A DNA stretch of 64,000 bases. Origin: Desulforadius tongensis. GTDB lineage: Bacteria; Bacillota; Desulfotomaculia; Desulfotomaculales; Desulfohalotomaculaceae. The DNA lies in NCBI RefSeq assembly GCF_016907915.1, contig NZ_JAFBCW010000009.1, positions 1-64,000 on the forward strand, read 5' to 3'. Made by a program: the position numbers and the translations under genes. The first letter of the stretch is position 1; every line of letters starts with the position of its first letter. Shown here piece by piece: positions 17,674 to 28,044 of the stretch. Under the pieces are notes generated by a model that was not told where the DNA came from, made no database searches, and saw only the letters and a program-made list of their open reading frames with translations.

Positions 17674-18097
17674 TCTCCCTCCTTTGAAATATATAAATTA
17701 TTAACGTTCCTAATCTATATATAAAAAATGCATCCCTCCCCTGCCAAGCAAACAAGGTCAGGACAGCGATTATAATTACTGCCCCTAACCCAGGCACCGG
17801 GTAGTCCCGTTCATGTGTATTTTTTTCCAAAAGCATACAATAACAATATATATATATGAGCGAAAATTAGTATTATGACGGTACAACATAAAAACATGAA
17901 AAATTTACTAACGCACTGGTTAATTGTATGATGCATAGAACCTCAAAAATGATAAATTAATAAATTTTTTTGATAAAAATTACTTCCATTTTGTGGAACA
18001 TTATATCTATATGCAACGTACACTAAAAAAAATGCCCCACTACCTTAAAAATCTACGGCAGCAAGGCACTGTTTTACCGACATCTTAAGTTGCAGAG
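17674..18097. other. Intergenic region between spoIVA and MarR-like gene
   Basis: About 420 bp between divergent genes. It is AT-rich and must hold both promoters, but I see no convincing -35/-10 pair or sigma-E site. A 60-codon minus-strand frame at 17654-17836 overlaps the spoIVA start region and is not taken as a gene. Confidence 0.5.
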
Positions 18098-18772
18098 GTG
18101 AGTATTTTGAAGCAGAAAAAACATTTTCGCCAAAAGCGTAAGCAATCCAAACTAAAAAAACGCCAGAAGTTTCTGCAAGGTGACTTAAATAAAACTATAG
18201 CGTCATTACTTAAGGATCACCCTTGTAAAAATGATCCCCTGCTTGCAGAACGCTGGCGCTTGTGGATGTATTTACGCCGCTTGTATCACAGCCTCGATGT
18301 GGCCTTTGAAAGAGAACTAAAAAGTTTTGTACTGACACCAGCCCAGTTTACCGCCCTTTTAACCATAATTACCATCAAAAAACTTTCTATGAGTGATTTG
18401 GCTGAACTATGCTTATGGAACCGGTCCACCGCCAGCCGCATCACCCATTCCCTGCAAAAGAAAAAATTAATCACCATATCCCCTGTGGACGGTAAGACAT
18501 CAGCTTTAAAAGCCACCGCCAAGGGGCAAAAGTTAGCCGCCCTTTATATGGCCAAGGAAGCGGAATTATTTAAACACAGCCTGATGATCATTACCGGCGA
18601 GGCACTGGAAAATAATGATGTTTATGAATGGTTAAAAAACTCCGTTATACATTTAATTGGAAAAGAGGTTATCGAATATGTGGAAACCATTTACCGGCAT
18701 ATTAAATCGGCCAGTTCACCAGGGCAACCTCTTCAAGCTCCGGTTTGCTGTCCCGACCCATCAGATTCATAA
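18098..18772 (+). CDS. MarR-like winged-helix protein with basic N-terminus
   Basis: 224 residues. Residues 1-30 are extremely basic ([20 protein letters not shown]). Residues about 75-150 resemble a MarR winged helix: [14 protein letters not shown], then [24 protein letters not shown] as the recognition helix, then a wing ([17 protein letters not shown]). MarR proteins are dimeric DNA-binding repressors; the ligand and targets are unknown. The start is GTG 18098 or, better spaced after AGAGGTGAG, TTG 18107. The last 71 nt overlap the convergent gpsA 3' end, which is unusual; the C-terminal tail ([16 protein letters not shown]) looks non-conserved and may reflect loss of an earlier stop. Confidence 0.7.
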   Translation: MSILKQKKHFRQKRKQSKLKKRQKFLQGDLNKTIASLLKDHPCKNDPLLAERWRLWMYLRRLYHSLDVAFERELKSFVLTPAQFTALLTIITIKKLSMSDLAELCLWNRSTASRITHSLQKKKLITISPVDGKTSALKATAKGQKLAALYMAKEAELFKHSLMIITGEALENNDVYEWLKNSVIHLIGKEVIEYVETIYRHIKSASSPGQPLQAPVCCPDPSDS

Positions 18773-19736
18773 CTGCTTCCCGGGCTGAAAAGCCTTTAAA
18801 CAGCACATTATACGTTTGCTCTGTAATGGGCATTTCCACTTCATGCACGGCGGCCAATTTTTTGGCCGCCTTGGTGGTACGCACTCCTTCCACCACCATG
18901 CGCACACTTTTTACCGCCTCTTCCAAAGACTTTCCTCTTCCTATCTCTATACCGGCCCTGCGGTTGCGGCTGTGCATACTGGTACAGGTAACAATCAAAT
19001 CACCTACCCCGGTCAATCCGGCAAATGTAAGGGGTGATGCCCCCATAGCTTTACCCAGTCGTGTCATTTCAGCCAGTCCCCTGGTCATTAAAGCAGCTTT
19101 GGTATTATCTCCAAATCCCAAACCATCGGCAATACCCGTACCCAAAGCGATAATATTCTTTAACGAACCACCCAGTTCAACACCCACCACATCAGTATTT
19201 GTGTAAACCCGCATACTATCGGACATAAATAACCCCTGTACATATTCGGCACGCTTTATATCCCATGATGCCGCCACCAATGCGGTGGGAATATCCCTGC
19301 CCACTTCTTCTGCATGACTGGGTCCGGAAAGGGTCACATACCTGCTTTTCTCCCGGGAACCGGTTTCTTCCACAAATACCTCCGACATCCGTTTTAAACT
19401 GTTTTCTTCAATTCCCTTAGCTGCGTTTATCACTGTGGAATCTTTGGCTAAAAATGGTAAAGTGTTTTTTAAAACTTCCCGAAAAGTGTGGGAGGGCACA
19501 CCATAAAGAACTACCCTGCTGCCGGAAACCGCCTCTTCCAGATCGGTAGTACACCTTACATTATCAGGTATGGTTACCCCAGGAAGGTATTTTTTATTTT
19601 CCCTGTTATTATTAATTTCATCAACTGCAAGGGTATTACGCCCCCACATTTTTACATAATGCCCATTTTTTGCCAGCTGTATTGAAAGGGCAGTTGCCCA
19701 GCTGCCCGCACCAACCACTGCAATAGTTTCTCCCAT
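18702..19736 (-). CDS. gpsA: Glycerol-3-phosphate dehydrogenase [NAD(P)+]
   Basis: Makes sn-glycerol 3-phosphate from dihydroxyacetone phosphate for phospholipid synthesis. The Rossmann motif is [12 protein letters not shown], and [15 protein letters not shown] and [16 protein letters not shown] are family blocks; the catalytic Lys lies in [10 protein letters not shown]. 344 residues from ATG 19736, which follows GGGAGGAA by 6 nt. The upstream extension to 19775 overlaps plsY and is not used. It lies directly after plsY in a der-plsY-gpsA run, a conserved arrangement in Firmicutes that pairs the two first steps of phosphatidate synthesis. Confidence 0.95.
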   Translation of the reverse strand: MGETIAVVGAGSWATALSIQLAKNGHYVKMWGRNTLAVDEINNNRENKKYLPGVTIPDNVRCTTDLEEAVSGSRVVLYGVPSHTFREVLKNTLPFLAKDSTVINAAKGIEENSLKRMSEVFVEETGSREKSRYVTLSGPSHAEEVGRDIPTALVAASWDIKRAEYVQGLFMSDSMRVYTNTDVVGVELGGSLKNIIALGTGIADGLGFGDNTKAALMTRGLAEMTRLGKAMGASPLTFAGLTGVGDLIVTCTSMHSRNRRAGIEIGRGKSLEEAVKSVRMVVEGVRTTKAAKKLAAVHEVEMPITEQTYNVLFKGFSAREAVMNLMGRDSKPELEEVALVNWPI

Positions 19737-19755
19737 TGACATTTCCTCCCAGTAA

Positions 19756-20355
19756 TTAAAACTTTTTCTGGCCAATTTTAAATTCAGTGCCGGTAATTAA
19801 TCTTTTGATGTTGGACCGATGTTTATATATGGCAAAGGCTGCCACAGCAGCTGCAAATACTATATAGGGCCGCTCCATATGCAGCAGGTAAAAGGATACC
19901 GGTATGGATACAGCTGCCGTCATGGAAGCCACAGAAACGTACCGGGTTAAAATCACCGCACTGGCAAACAACACCAAACCAACCAAACCAGACAAAGGCG
20001 AAATAGTGAATATAATACCGGCCCCGGTGGCAATTATCTTGCCTCCCCTGAATTTAAGGAACAGCGGGTAGCTGTGTCCCAAAAGCGCTCCCACCGCAGC
20101 AGCCAGTTCAGCACCGGTACCGCCAAAATACCGGGCTATCAATACGGCTGCGGCACCTTTAGCCATATCAATCAAAAGGACTACCAAACCCGGAGCTGCT
20201 CCTAAAGTGCGCCAAACATTGGTGGCACCAATATTACCACTGCCATATTGTCTAATGTCTATCCCTTTCCAGCATCGGGCCAGCAGGTAACCGGTCGGTA
20301 CGGAACCCAACAAATATCCAATTATTAAGGAAATAATAATATTATATTGAAACAC
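19756..20355 (-). CDS. plsY: Acyl-phosphate:glycerol-3-phosphate acyltransferase
   Basis: An integral membrane enzyme that transfers the acyl group of acyl-phosphate to glycerol 3-phosphate. 199 residues with several transmembrane helices. Family motifs are [23 protein letters not shown] and [15 protein letters not shown]. The third motif reads [10 protein letters not shown] where most homologues have GGKGVATG, a mild deviation. The start is GTG 20355 with AGGTGGAG upstream. It is 19 bp upstream of gpsA, which supplies its substrate. Confidence 0.94.
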   Translation of the reverse strand: MFQYNIIISLIIGYLLGSVPTGYLLARCWKGIDIRQYGSGNIGATNVWRTLGAAPGLVVLLIDMAKGAAAVLIARYFGGTGAELAAAVGALLGHSYPLFLKFRGGKIIATGAGIIFTISPLSGLVGLVLFASAVILTRYVSVASMTAAVSIPVSFYLLHMERPYIVFAAAVAAFAIYKHRSNIKRLITGTEFKIGQKKF

Positions 20356-20376
20356 GGGCTTTCTCCACCTAAAAAA

Positions 20377-21699
20377 TTATTCCTTTTCACGCTTGCGTAA
20401 AATAAACCTGATCGGTGTCCCTTCAAAACCATATGCAGAACGGAAAAAGTTTTCTAAATAACGTTTATACGAAAAATGCATTAACCCGGGATCATTAACA
20501 AACAGTATAAATGTTGGCGGCGCCACACCTCCTTGAATAGCATAAAGTATCTTCAGTCTCTTACCCTTATCCGACGGGGGCGGGTTTTGCTGCACCGCTT
20601 CCCGTACCAGTTTGTTTAGGCTGCTGGTGGCCAGACGGAAGTTATGTTTTTCTGCCACAAAGTCCACCAGTTCCAATATTTTGTTTACCCTTTTCTTGGT
20701 CAGTGCTGATATATATATAGTAGGCGCATACTGGATGAAACCAAGTTCTTCCCGGATATCCTCGTTATACCGCAGCATAGTTTTATCATCTTTTTCGATT
20801 AAATCCCACTTATTAATCACTATAATAATTGCTTTGCCCTTTTCTTCGGCATAACCGGCAATGCGTTTATCCTGCTCGGTAACTCCTTCGGTGGCATCAA
20901 TAACCATCAGCACCACATCCGACCGGTCCACCGCCCGCAGCGACCGGATAACACTGTATCGCTCGGCAGCCAGTTCAATTTTTTTTCTTCGCCGCATACC
21001 GGCAGTATCAATTAATATATAATGTTTGCCATCCCTCTCTATATGGGTATCTATGGCATCCCGGGTGGTACCCGGTATGTCACTGACAATAACCCTTTCT
21101 TCTCCCAGTATGGCATTGACCAGTGTAGATTTACCCACATTGGGCCTGCCAATGACCGCAATTTTAACGGTATCGGGATGATATTCATCTTCTTCAACCT
21201 TCGGCAGCAGTTCCACCACTTTATCCAGCAGATCCCCCGTGTTTAAGCCTTCTGCTGCAGATACCGGTATCGGTTCGCCCAGTCCCAGCTCATAAAAATC
21301 ATAAAAAGGTATTTTACTGGCATCAAAGGTTTCTACTTTGTTGACCACCAGTATCACCGGCTTTTTACTGCGCCGCAAAACCGATGCCACTTCTTTGTCT
21401 GTAGGGTGCACCCCAGCCCGGCCATCAACTACAAATAATATTACATCAGCCTCATCAATAGCCAGCTCAGCCTGGTGTCTAATCTGAGCTGTAAATTGAT
21501 CAATGTCTTTAAATTCTAACCCACCGGTATCTATCAATGTAAATTCAACATTGTTCCATTCGGCATCAAAGTACAACCTGTCCCTGGTTATTCCGGGTTC
21601 ATCTTCCACAATAGCCACCCGACCCTGGACTATGCGGTTAAATAATGTAGATTTACCCACATTGGGACGTCCTACAATAGCCACAATGGGTTTGGGCAT
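20377..21699 (-). CDS. der: Ribosome-assembly GTPase Der (EngA)
   Basis: An essential GTPase with two tandem G domains that assists 50S subunit assembly. Both P-loops are visible (GRPNVGKST at about 10 and 187). Switch II motifs are DTGGLE and DTAGM, the base-recognition motifs are NKVE and NKWD, and a C-terminal KH-like domain follows. 440 residues, normal length. The start is ATG 21699 rather than the in-frame TTG 21702. It opens the der-plsY-gpsA run. Confidence 0.97.
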   Translation of the reverse strand: MPKPIVAIVGRPNVGKSTLFNRIVQGRVAIVEDEPGITRDRLYFDAEWNNVEFTLIDTGGLEFKDIDQFTAQIRHQAELAIDEADVILFVVDGRAGVHPTDKEVASVLRRSKKPVILVVNKVETFDASKIPFYDFYELGLGEPIPVSAAEGLNTGDLLDKVVELLPKVEEDEYHPDTVKIAVIGRPNVGKSTLVNAILGEERVIVSDIPGTTRDAIDTHIERDGKHYILIDTAGMRRRKKIELAAERYSVIRSLRAVDRSDVVLMVIDATEGVTEQDKRIAGYAEEKGKAIIIVINKWDLIEKDDKTMLRYNEDIREELGFIQYAPTIYISALTKKRVNKILELVDFVAEKHNFRLATSSLNKLVREAVQQNPPPSDKGKRLKILYAIQGGVAPPTFILFVNDPGLMHFSYKRYLENFFRSAYGFEGTPIRFILRKREKE

Positions 21700-21762
21700 C
21701 AAAGTTCACGCCCTTTCTATTAAGTAAGTTTTTAATTAAAGTTTAAACGCATTTTTAAAAAA

Positions 21763-23076
21763 TTAATCTTTCACCAGTGTTTCTACCAGCTCCAAGGGGT
21801 CATTAACAGGCTGTATCGGAACCCCCAATTTGTTAGAAAGTTCATCCAGCGTAATATCGTCTAAAAACACATCTCCTTCTTGATCTTTAAGCATTACCGC
21901 TGGGATAATTATTTTATCACCTAAATCCTTACCTGGCAATTGCTGTAACAGGTCGCTACCGGTTATCAGGCCGGCTACTGTTACTGATTCCCCGAAAAAC
22001 CTGTTGGAAATTTTATAAAGGTTCACTTTCAGCCCCTTTATTTTATTCAATCTTTTTACCACCGGTTCAATAATTGTATATGCCAGGCTGCCGGTTACCA
22101 ATGCCACTTTTTTAGGCGGGCTTATTTCTTGAGGTAATTTTTGTTCTGCTTCTGCCCACTGGTCCAGGAATATCCTGGTCAATCCAATACCGTTCTCTAT
22201 TTGCGGGTAGTCGGCATAACGTTCATCAGGCGGTATGGGCCTGCCGGACATAATGTAAAATTCATCGGAAGCAAATACAAATGGATAATTAAACCTGGCT
22301 ATAAAATTATCCTGCCAATTTTCAATTTGCTGTACAATTTTTCCGGCCTCTTTCGGTGTAAACCGCCTCAGTCCAGCTAATCCTTCCCGGTACTTGGTAA
22401 GCCCCACCGGTACCACCGCCAGTGAACGCACCTGGGGATATAAATCTACCAGGTCGTGAACTGTACGGCTTAATTCTTCCCCATCATTTATCTCCGGACA
22501 CAGTACCACCTGGGTGTGCATTTCTATACCCGCTTCAGCCAAAGTTTCCAACTGGTACATAATGTTAGCCGCCCGGGGATTAGACATCATTTTCCGGCGC
22601 AGCTGGGGATTAGTGGTATGTACCGATATGTACAGCGGGCTTAAGCGCTGATTGATAATCCGCTGTAGTTCTTCCTCTCTTACGTTGGTAAGGGTAACAA
22701 AGTTGCCATGCAAAAATGAATGCCGGTAGTCGTCATCCTTTACATACAACGATTTACGCATACCGGGAGCCATTTGGTCTACAAAGCAAAAAAGGCATTT
22801 GTTTTGACACCGTTTAATACGTCCCAGGGTTTCGGTGCCAAAATCCAGCCCCAAGTCTTCATCAAAATCCTTTTCTATTTCCATTAACCACTCTTCACCG
22901 TCGGAATTAATTAATTTAACAACTAATTCTTCATCACTGGTGAGAAAGCGGTAATCAATAATATCTCGTACTAACTGGCCGTTTATTTCTATTATTTTAT
23001 CTCCGGGTTCTATTCCTAATTCATCACCAATGCTGCCGGGAACAATGCCAGTAACTGTTAAACCGTTAATAGGCAT
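21763..23076 (-). CDS. DUF512 family PDZ / radical-SAM-like iron-sulfur protein
   Basis: 437 residues. An N-terminal PDZ-like segment (GSIGDELGIEPGDKIIEING) is followed by a Cys cluster (RCQNKCLFCFVDQM, a C-x3-C-x2-C pattern) typical of radical-SAM enzymes, then the DUF512 domain. The C-terminus includes LVTGSLAYTIIEPVVKRLNK. The family is conserved in Clostridia and cyanobacteria; no reaction is established that I know of. The start at ATG 23076 has GGAGG 5-6 nt upstream. It lies just before der in transcription, a neighbour relation that is common in Clostridia. Confidence 0.85.
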   Translation of the reverse strand: MPINGLTVTGIVPGSIGDELGIEPGDKIIEINGQLVRDIIDYRFLTSDEELVVKLINSDGEEWLMEIEKDFDEDLGLDFGTETLGRIKRCQNKCLFCFVDQMAPGMRKSLYVKDDDYRHSFLHGNFVTLTNVREEELQRIINQRLSPLYISVHTTNPQLRRKMMSNPRAANIMYQLETLAEAGIEMHTQVVLCPEINDGEELSRTVHDLVDLYPQVRSLAVVPVGLTKYREGLAGLRRFTPKEAGKIVQQIENWQDNFIARFNYPFVFASDEFYIMSGRPIPPDERYADYPQIENGIGLTRIFLDQWAEAEQKLPQEISPPKKVALVTGSLAYTIIEPVVKRLNKIKGLKVNLYKISNRFFGESVTVAGLITGSDLLQQLPGKDLGDKIIIPAVMLKDQEGDVFLDDITLDELSNKLGVPIQPVNDPLELVETLVKD

Positions 23077-23135
23077 ATTGACCTCCAAATAACGTACTGC
23101 ATAAATTATCTAATACCCGCAAATTTTAGTCAAGC

Positions 23136-23318
23136 CTAGTGCTCAACAATTATCATTACACCGTTTTCTAATTCATGCACCATACCATCGGCTATATTGG
23201 CCAGGGTGCCGGCCATTTTATCCCTTTGTTCGTCATCCTGGGCATAAAAAATGGGTACGCCACCGTTCACAGTTTCTTTGTCAGTGGCAACTGCCGCAAA
23301 GATCCTTTTTTTAGTCAT
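23136..23318 (-). CDS. Small protein: capping-complex subunit for YIEGIA
   Basis: 60 residues (MTKKRIFAAVATDKETVNGG...). It sits 29 bp downstream of the YIEGIA gene in the same orientation, and the sequence resembles the small protein annotated with that family in spore-formers. It is soluble, with no membrane segment. The exact role is not known to me; the name implies a complex with YIEGIA. The frame could start at GTG 23330, but MTKKRIF is the more natural start. Confidence 0.75.
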   Translation of the reverse strand: MTKKRIFAAVATDKETVNGGVPIFYAQDDEQRDKMAGTLANIADGMVHELENGVMIIVEH

Positions 23319-23347
23319 TGAAAACCACACCCTACTTTTACATTTTA

Positions 23348-24259
23348 CTAGTCTGCGGCGGCACGTCCTGCCTTGGTCGCCAGGGGTTTTCTAAACGCCG
23401 TTTCCAGCACCGGAGTACGTCTTACCGATTCTATCAAAGCCTGCATATCCTTTTCCACCGGCATCACGTACAGGGCAACTTTACCGGTATCCGGATCTTT
23501 ACGCAGGATAGGTGTAAAATCAGGAATATCGATATCTTTCTTACTGCCCAATATTACACTAACGGTATGGGCTATTACGTTTCGCTGGCCCATATCGTGA
23601 ATTGTAGCCCTGGCATTGTCATCCTTGGGGTGAATCATTACTGCCAAGCCGTCCTGCAGGATTTTTTTCCGCCTGTCTTTCAAACCGACGTTAAAAATGG
23701 CTATATCATCCACCCAAAGTGTGGCCCCTTCAAAACGCAGCTTGGCCGGCCTTACTTCACATATATCTCCCAAGGTTTTACCGCTCATAAATATCCGGCT
23801 TATTATCATCATAATTGTTCCCACCACTATACCCAGCAGCCAGCCAACGGGACTGTTCATGCCCAGCTGGGTGGCGAGGGCTGTTATAAAAGCGGTACTC
23901 ATCACCAGGTAGTTCCGTCCCTCAAAGGTTCTGGCAATACCTTCAATATAGTCTTTACCCCGCTGAACCAGCTCTGACTCTTCCAGGCTTTCCAGCGTCC
24001 TGCGCTCCTGGTTGCGTATCTCGGAAAACTGCTGGGCTGCCAGGGCCAAAAAGGTAAATGCCGTATACTCCTTGTCCATCAGTGCGGGAACCGCCACTGC
24101 ACCAAGGGCAGAGGCCACAAACCCCAGAGACAAATGTACTATATACCCATGGGGATAACCGGGATACTGGTGATAATCAACACGCAGCAGGACTATCCTG
24201 GTAAGGGTGCCGGTAAGGGTACCAACAATTATTACCAATAGATAGTCCTGCAGTTCCAT
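23348..24259 (-). CDS. YIEGIA family membrane protein
   Basis: 303 residues carrying the eponymous motif (RGKDYIEGIARTFEGRNY, about residue 100). The first 75 residues include hydrophobic helices (LLVIIVGTLTGTLTRIVLL, SLGFVASALGAVAV). Two more follow at about 122-155 (MSTAFITALATQLG, GWLLGIVVGTIMMII), and then comes a soluble C-terminal half. The family is restricted to endospore-formers and so is presumed sporulation-linked; its molecular function is unknown. Its neighbours are spoIIP upstream and its capping subunit downstream. Confidence 0.85.
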   Translation of the reverse strand: MELQDYLLVIIVGTLTGTLTRIVLLRVDYHQYPGYPHGYIVHLSLGFVASALGAVAVPALMDKEYTAFTFLALAAQQFSEIRNQERRTLESLEESELVQRGKDYIEGIARTFEGRNYLVMSTAFITALATQLGMNSPVGWLLGIVVGTIMMIISRIFMSGKTLGDICEVRPAKLRFEGATLWVDDIAIFNVGLKDRRKKILQDGLAVMIHPKDDNARATIHDMGQRNVIAHTVSVILGSKKDIDIPDFTPILRKDPDTGKVALYVMPVEKDMQALIESVRRTPVLETAFRKPLATKAGRAAAD

Positions 24260-24333
24260 AAGCTATTCCTCCTTGTATGGTATGACCAGCGGAGTTAATT
24301 CCAGCCGGTAATTTTTATTTGAAAAGTATTGAT

Positions 24334-25575
24334 CTACCTGTCTTCAGTTTCTTTTTCCTCTTTTCTTTTGGCGGGGGATAATTCTTTCTCGCTTGATGTT
24401 TTTTTGCTACCCACCATTTTTCGTACTGGGGCCATGAAACTGGTCATTTCTTTACCCAAACCGCCCAGTTTTTCAGCGGCACCCTTCAAACTGCCGGTGC
24501 TCATTAAAAGAAAGGCCCCGCCTCCCACCAGTAGAGCACCAATTATCCAGGCCAAAGTTGTCCATCCTGTGCTGCCTGCATCACGGCTGACCTCCGTGCC
24601 GGGTCCACCGACAGCACCGCTCAGCCCCAATACCACAGGTACCGCATCAGCTAACAGAGCAATCCCATCTTCTGCCTTTTCCCGTTTGTTGGTGTGGGTG
24701 CCCACCTCAATGAGCATTGCAGTGGACAACAGGTCCTGGTTATAGTTACCCCTTCCTACAAAAATTTCTTTAACCAATTTAGGATGCTTCTGATTGGTAT
24801 ATGCCATCACCCTTTTAGCAAAGTCTTTATTGGATTGCATTTTAGGATTTTGCTTGCCCACCACCAGCCGCAGCTGGGTTACCTCTTTATTGCCAATTTG
24901 TCTTCTGTAGTAATTAGCATCCGGTATGCCGTCCCGGTGAATATCAAATATGGCAATGGGGTTTCTTTTCATCTGCTCGGTGGCAGTACGCCGGGAACGC
25001 ATGTAGGCATTGTTGTCGTGGGGATCATGCTTGTTTTCACTGTATATTACCTTAACTCCTCTTTTTTCCAGTTCTTGAGCAAACCTTTTGCCCACATTTA
25101 ATATTCCCCCTCTAAAGGGTTTAGACTCCGAACCATCTGTAGGTACGTAAGATTCATCTGTATGGGTTTGGTAAATGGCAACGGGCCGGTTTTGGAGCTT
25201 ATTGGCGGTCACAGGTACCTCTTTAAGATTATTAAAATAATCCACCCAGGCCAGGTAATCCTTATCCATCCCCAGCATTTTGGCGGTGGCCCTGCCGCCG
25301 TCCACCTTACTTATTCTAAAACGCCGGCCGTCATTCTTAATTATTTCATCACCGCTATCAACAAACCGGCACATCTTAGAAACCAAGTTTCCCTTTTCAT
25401 CATAAATTTCTACGGTATTACCCACAATGTGATTCACCTTGTCGCTGCTTATTACAGCAGAAGGACTCCATACAGGCCGGGTAGTTACAGCAAAATCCGT
25501 TACTGCCATGGCCAGCAGTACCACACCCAATGCCAGCATAGCCGCTGCCAGGTGAGTTCTAAATTTATTCTTCAT
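24334..25575 (-). CDS. spoIIP: Stage II sporulation protein P (copy 1)
   Basis: A membrane-anchored peptidoglycan amidase/endopeptidase of the DMP engulfment machine (SpoIID-M-P). There is an N-terminal membrane segment (about 10-28). The catalytic domain spans about 140-330 with YQTHTDESYVP, HDPHDNNAYMRSRRTA, FDIHRDGIPD, VVGKQNPK, GRGNYNQDL and LIEVGTHTN (zinc/catalytic His and Glu). A second membrane segment at about 345-365 precedes a basic, Lys/Glu-rich tail. 413 residues. The start overlaps the DUF1614 stop by one base, so the two are translationally coupled. Confidence 0.93.
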   Translation of the reverse strand: MKNKFRTHLAAAMLALGVVLLAMAVTDFAVTTRPVWSPSAVISSDKVNHIVGNTVEIYDEKGNLVSKMCRFVDSGDEIIKNDGRRFRISKVDGGRATAKMLGMDKDYLAWVDYFNNLKEVPVTANKLQNRPVAIYQTHTDESYVPTDGSESKPFRGGILNVGKRFAQELEKRGVKVIYSENKHDPHDNNAYMRSRRTATEQMKRNPIAIFDIHRDGIPDANYYRRQIGNKEVTQLRLVVGKQNPKMQSNKDFAKRVMAYTNQKHPKLVKEIFVGRGNYNQDLLSTAMLIEVGTHTNKREKAEDGIALLADAVPVVLGLSGAVGGPGTEVSRDAGSTGWTTLAWIIGALLVGGGAFLLMSTGSLKGAAEKLGGLGKEMTSFMAPVRKMVGSKKTSSEKELSPAKRKEEKETEDR

Positions 25576-26459
25576 TATTCTTTCCTCCTTTTTTCTGCCG
25601 TGTCTCTGGTTACGTTCAATCCACCGGCAAGTTCTGTAAAATCTATGCCTTTATCATGCTCATTTTCTTCTCCCCCGGTAAAGGGCATGGTATCATCAAC
25701 TTCAATATCCGCCGCTTCCATGGCCGGGGCCGGTTTTGGCTCAGCTCCAGCCTTTTCATCGTGCCTATTAATTTCAGGCTTTTTTAAACCGGCCAAAAGT
25801 TCATCCGGCCGACCCTCGGTGGCCGGACCGCCCTGCAGTCGTTCCCTTAATTCGCCAAATATTTCAGCCAGTAAAACCGCCACAATACCGGACAATACAG
25901 TTACGTCAAATGCTCCAGCCCCACCTATGGCCACTGTACCGCCGGTGGCACCGCTGCGTACCAACCATACAAAATGAAACACGTCCACCAGCACTACACC
26001 CAAAGTGGCGGCAATAAATGCCGAACGGCGGGAACGGCCGGCCAGGTACCCGGTGATACCAGCAACCAGCGGGTATAAATAAAGGGAGTCAATTACACCA
26101 AATCGTCCCGCCGGCTCCGGCAAACCTCTCATCACCAGTGAACCAACATAGTAAACAACCAAACCGGTAACCACGGTGGCCACTATTGCCCGCACCCACT
26201 CCTTGCGAGTACCCGCCTTGGACAGCAGGTATATGGCCAGTGCCACCGGTATTATGCCGCCTCCCACGTTAATGGAGGCTCTGATGTTGCCCAAGGGCAG
26301 GGGAATGGTTATAAAGCTGCCTATAATGAGGGCTACAATAATACCCAAGGCTGCTTTATCGCTAAGCCTCATTCGATCCAGCACCCGGTGAGCCAATCCA
26401 AAATAAATTAAAAAGGAAACAACTATTAATGCAATTAGACCAAAGGGAAATTGTGTCAT
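25575..26459 (-). CDS. DUF1614 family membrane protein
   Basis: 294 residues. About seven hydrophobic helices fill residues 1-205 (FGLIALIVVSFLIYFGLAH, AALGIIVALIIGSFITI, and so on), followed by a soluble acidic tail of about 90 residues. It resembles the DUF1614 family, whose function is unknown. It is placed between two spoIIP genes and overlaps the start of copy 1 by one base, suggesting a role in the same engulfment or envelope process; this is inference. Confidence 0.8.
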   Translation of the reverse strand: MTQFPFGLIALIVVSFLIYFGLAHRVLDRMRLSDKAALGIIVALIIGSFITIPLPLGNIRASINVGGGIIPVALAIYLLSKAGTRKEWVRAIVATVVTGLVVYYVGSLVMRGLPEPAGRFGVIDSLYLYPLVAGITGYLAGRSRRSAFIAATLGVVLVDVFHFVWLVRSGATGGTVAIGGAGAFDVTVLSGIVAVLLAEIFGELRERLQGGPATEGRPDELLAGLKKPEINRHDEKAGAEPKPAPAMEAADIEVDDTMPFTGGEENEHDKGIDFTELAGGLNVTRDTAEKRRKE

Positions 26460-26591
26460 AAACCTGCCTCCTTAAGCAAAATTAACATTTTTACACTTGT
26501 ATACTACCCAGAAACAAGATATCTTTATTCGTAAAGTTCACCCTCTGCCGGCCCAAATGCGCCCTGGAGCACGGGGGTTTTTATTTATCTG

Positions 26592-27920
26592 TTAATCTTT
26601 ATTTTTTTTTGTGCCGGCTGTTTTTTCCGGTTTGCGGGCCGGTTGTTTAGCCGCTGCCACAATTGCCCGGTGAATAACAAAATACAGGCCATTTAACAAG
26701 CGCTGTACTGCCGGGTGTTTACTATATTCAATTACATACCCGGCTGCCCGCCGGTTAATTTTTTCCACTGCTGCAGCAAGCCTTTGCAGTGCTGATTTTA
26801 CCTCCGGTGAAGATAATTTTTCTTTCACCCAGGCAGCAGCGGTTTCCAGTGTTTCTTCCAGGCTGCCGTTGTTAATCAATAGAAATACTCCTACCAACAA
26901 TACCGTTATCACTATTAACCAGCCGGCAGCGGCCCAACCGTTTTTACCGTGCTGCTCCATCGGCCCCGCTGCAGTCGTTCTGCTCTTAGCTGTTAATCCC
27001 AATACAACCGGCACAGCATCTGCTAAAAGCGCAACACCTACTTTAGCTTCCTCCAGGGTATTGGTATAGGTGCCCGCTTCCAGTATTATAGCTGTGGAAA
27101 GCAGGTCTTGATTATAATTACCCCTGCCCAAATAAATATCTTTAATAATTCCGGGGTGCAGCTGATTGGCATAGGCCATTAACCGTTTGGCAAAATCTAA
27201 ATTGGCAGAGATTTTGGGGTTTTGTTTACCTATCACCAGGCGCACTTTAGCCACCGGACGGCCGTCGATTATCGCCCTGTATTTACCAGCATTTGGAACA
27301 CCATCGCGATGAATATCAAACAAAGCCACCGGGTTGTTCTTTATTAATCCCACAGCGGTACGCCTGGAACGAACGTAGGCGTTACTATCATGGGGATCGT
27401 GGGGAGTTTTATAATACAGTACATTAACTCCCTTGTTCCTCAATGAATCCGCAAACTGCTGCCCCACTTGGTAAATATCTCCTTCAGCCGGTTCCTGGGC
27501 TGCACCGCTGGTTGGCTTGTATGATTCATCCGTATGGGTATGGTAAATACCCACCGGTCTTTTGTACCAATTTTCTGCTGCAGCCTTAACAGACATATTT
27601 TTAAAATACTGCATCCACTGGAGGTAATTTTTATCATACCCCAACAATTTTACAGCAGCCGTATTTTCTCGAACTTTAATTACCCGGTAATGTCTGCCGT
27701 CAGGTAAAATAACCTCATCACCGAAATACACCCGGCGGGATACTTCTGTAATTACTCTTCCTTGGTCATCCCGCAGCACAAAACAGCACCCCACCAGATG
27801 AGTATTGTCTGCAGTGAAAATCCCGGTAACAGCGGAAGAATACCCTTCCCCTGCTAACCCAAATAAAAATGTTATGCAAACCAGTATTGCTGCTGCCACC
27901 GTGCAAAACCTTTTATTCAT
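26592..27920 (-). CDS. spoIIP: Stage II sporulation protein P (copy 2)
   Basis: A second SpoIIP paralogue of 442 residues with the same catalytic blocks: YHTHTDESYKP, HDPHDSNAYVRSRRTA, FDIHRDGVPN, VIGKQNPK, GRGNYNQDL and ILEAGTYTN. The final motif has Tyr where copy 1 has His (GTYTN versus GTHTN). It has an N-terminal signal or anchor segment and a second membrane segment near residue 360 followed by a long basic tail. The start ATG 27920 has AGGAGG upstream; the extension to 27977 is not used. The copies are diverged enough to be old paralogues rather than a fresh duplication. Confidence 0.92.
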   Translation of the reverse strand: MNKRFCTVAAAILVCITFLFGLAGEGYSSAVTGIFTADNTHLVGCCFVLRDDQGRVITEVSRRVYFGDEVILPDGRHYRVIKVRENTAAVKLLGYDKNYLQWMQYFKNMSVKAAAENWYKRPVGIYHTHTDESYKPTSGAAQEPAEGDIYQVGQQFADSLRNKGVNVLYYKTPHDPHDSNAYVRSRRTAVGLIKNNPVALFDIHRDGVPNAGKYRAIIDGRPVAKVRLVIGKQNPKISANLDFAKRLMAYANQLHPGIIKDIYLGRGNYNQDLLSTAIILEAGTYTNTLEEAKVGVALLADAVPVVLGLTAKSRTTAAGPMEQHGKNGWAAAGWLIVITVLLVGVFLLINNGSLEETLETAAAWVKEKLSSPEVKSALQRLAAAVEKINRRAAGYVIEYSKHPAVQRLLNGLYFVIHRAIVAAAKQPARKPEKTAGTKKNKD

Positions 27921-28044
27921 TCCGGCCTCCTGGTGTCTGACATCACTGGTATTTTGTCCTCTTTGAAAAACAATCATGTAAAAGAACAGCAGCGCCTAAG
28001 GCGCTTAAAAATCATTCGCAATTTTCAAACATCGCTTCCTAAAC

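Noticed and set aside
17654-17836. 60-codon minus-strand frame with a hydrophobic stretch upstream of spoIVA
   Set aside because: It overlaps the spoIVA ribosome-binding site and start, has no clear site of its own and ends in low-complexity codons.
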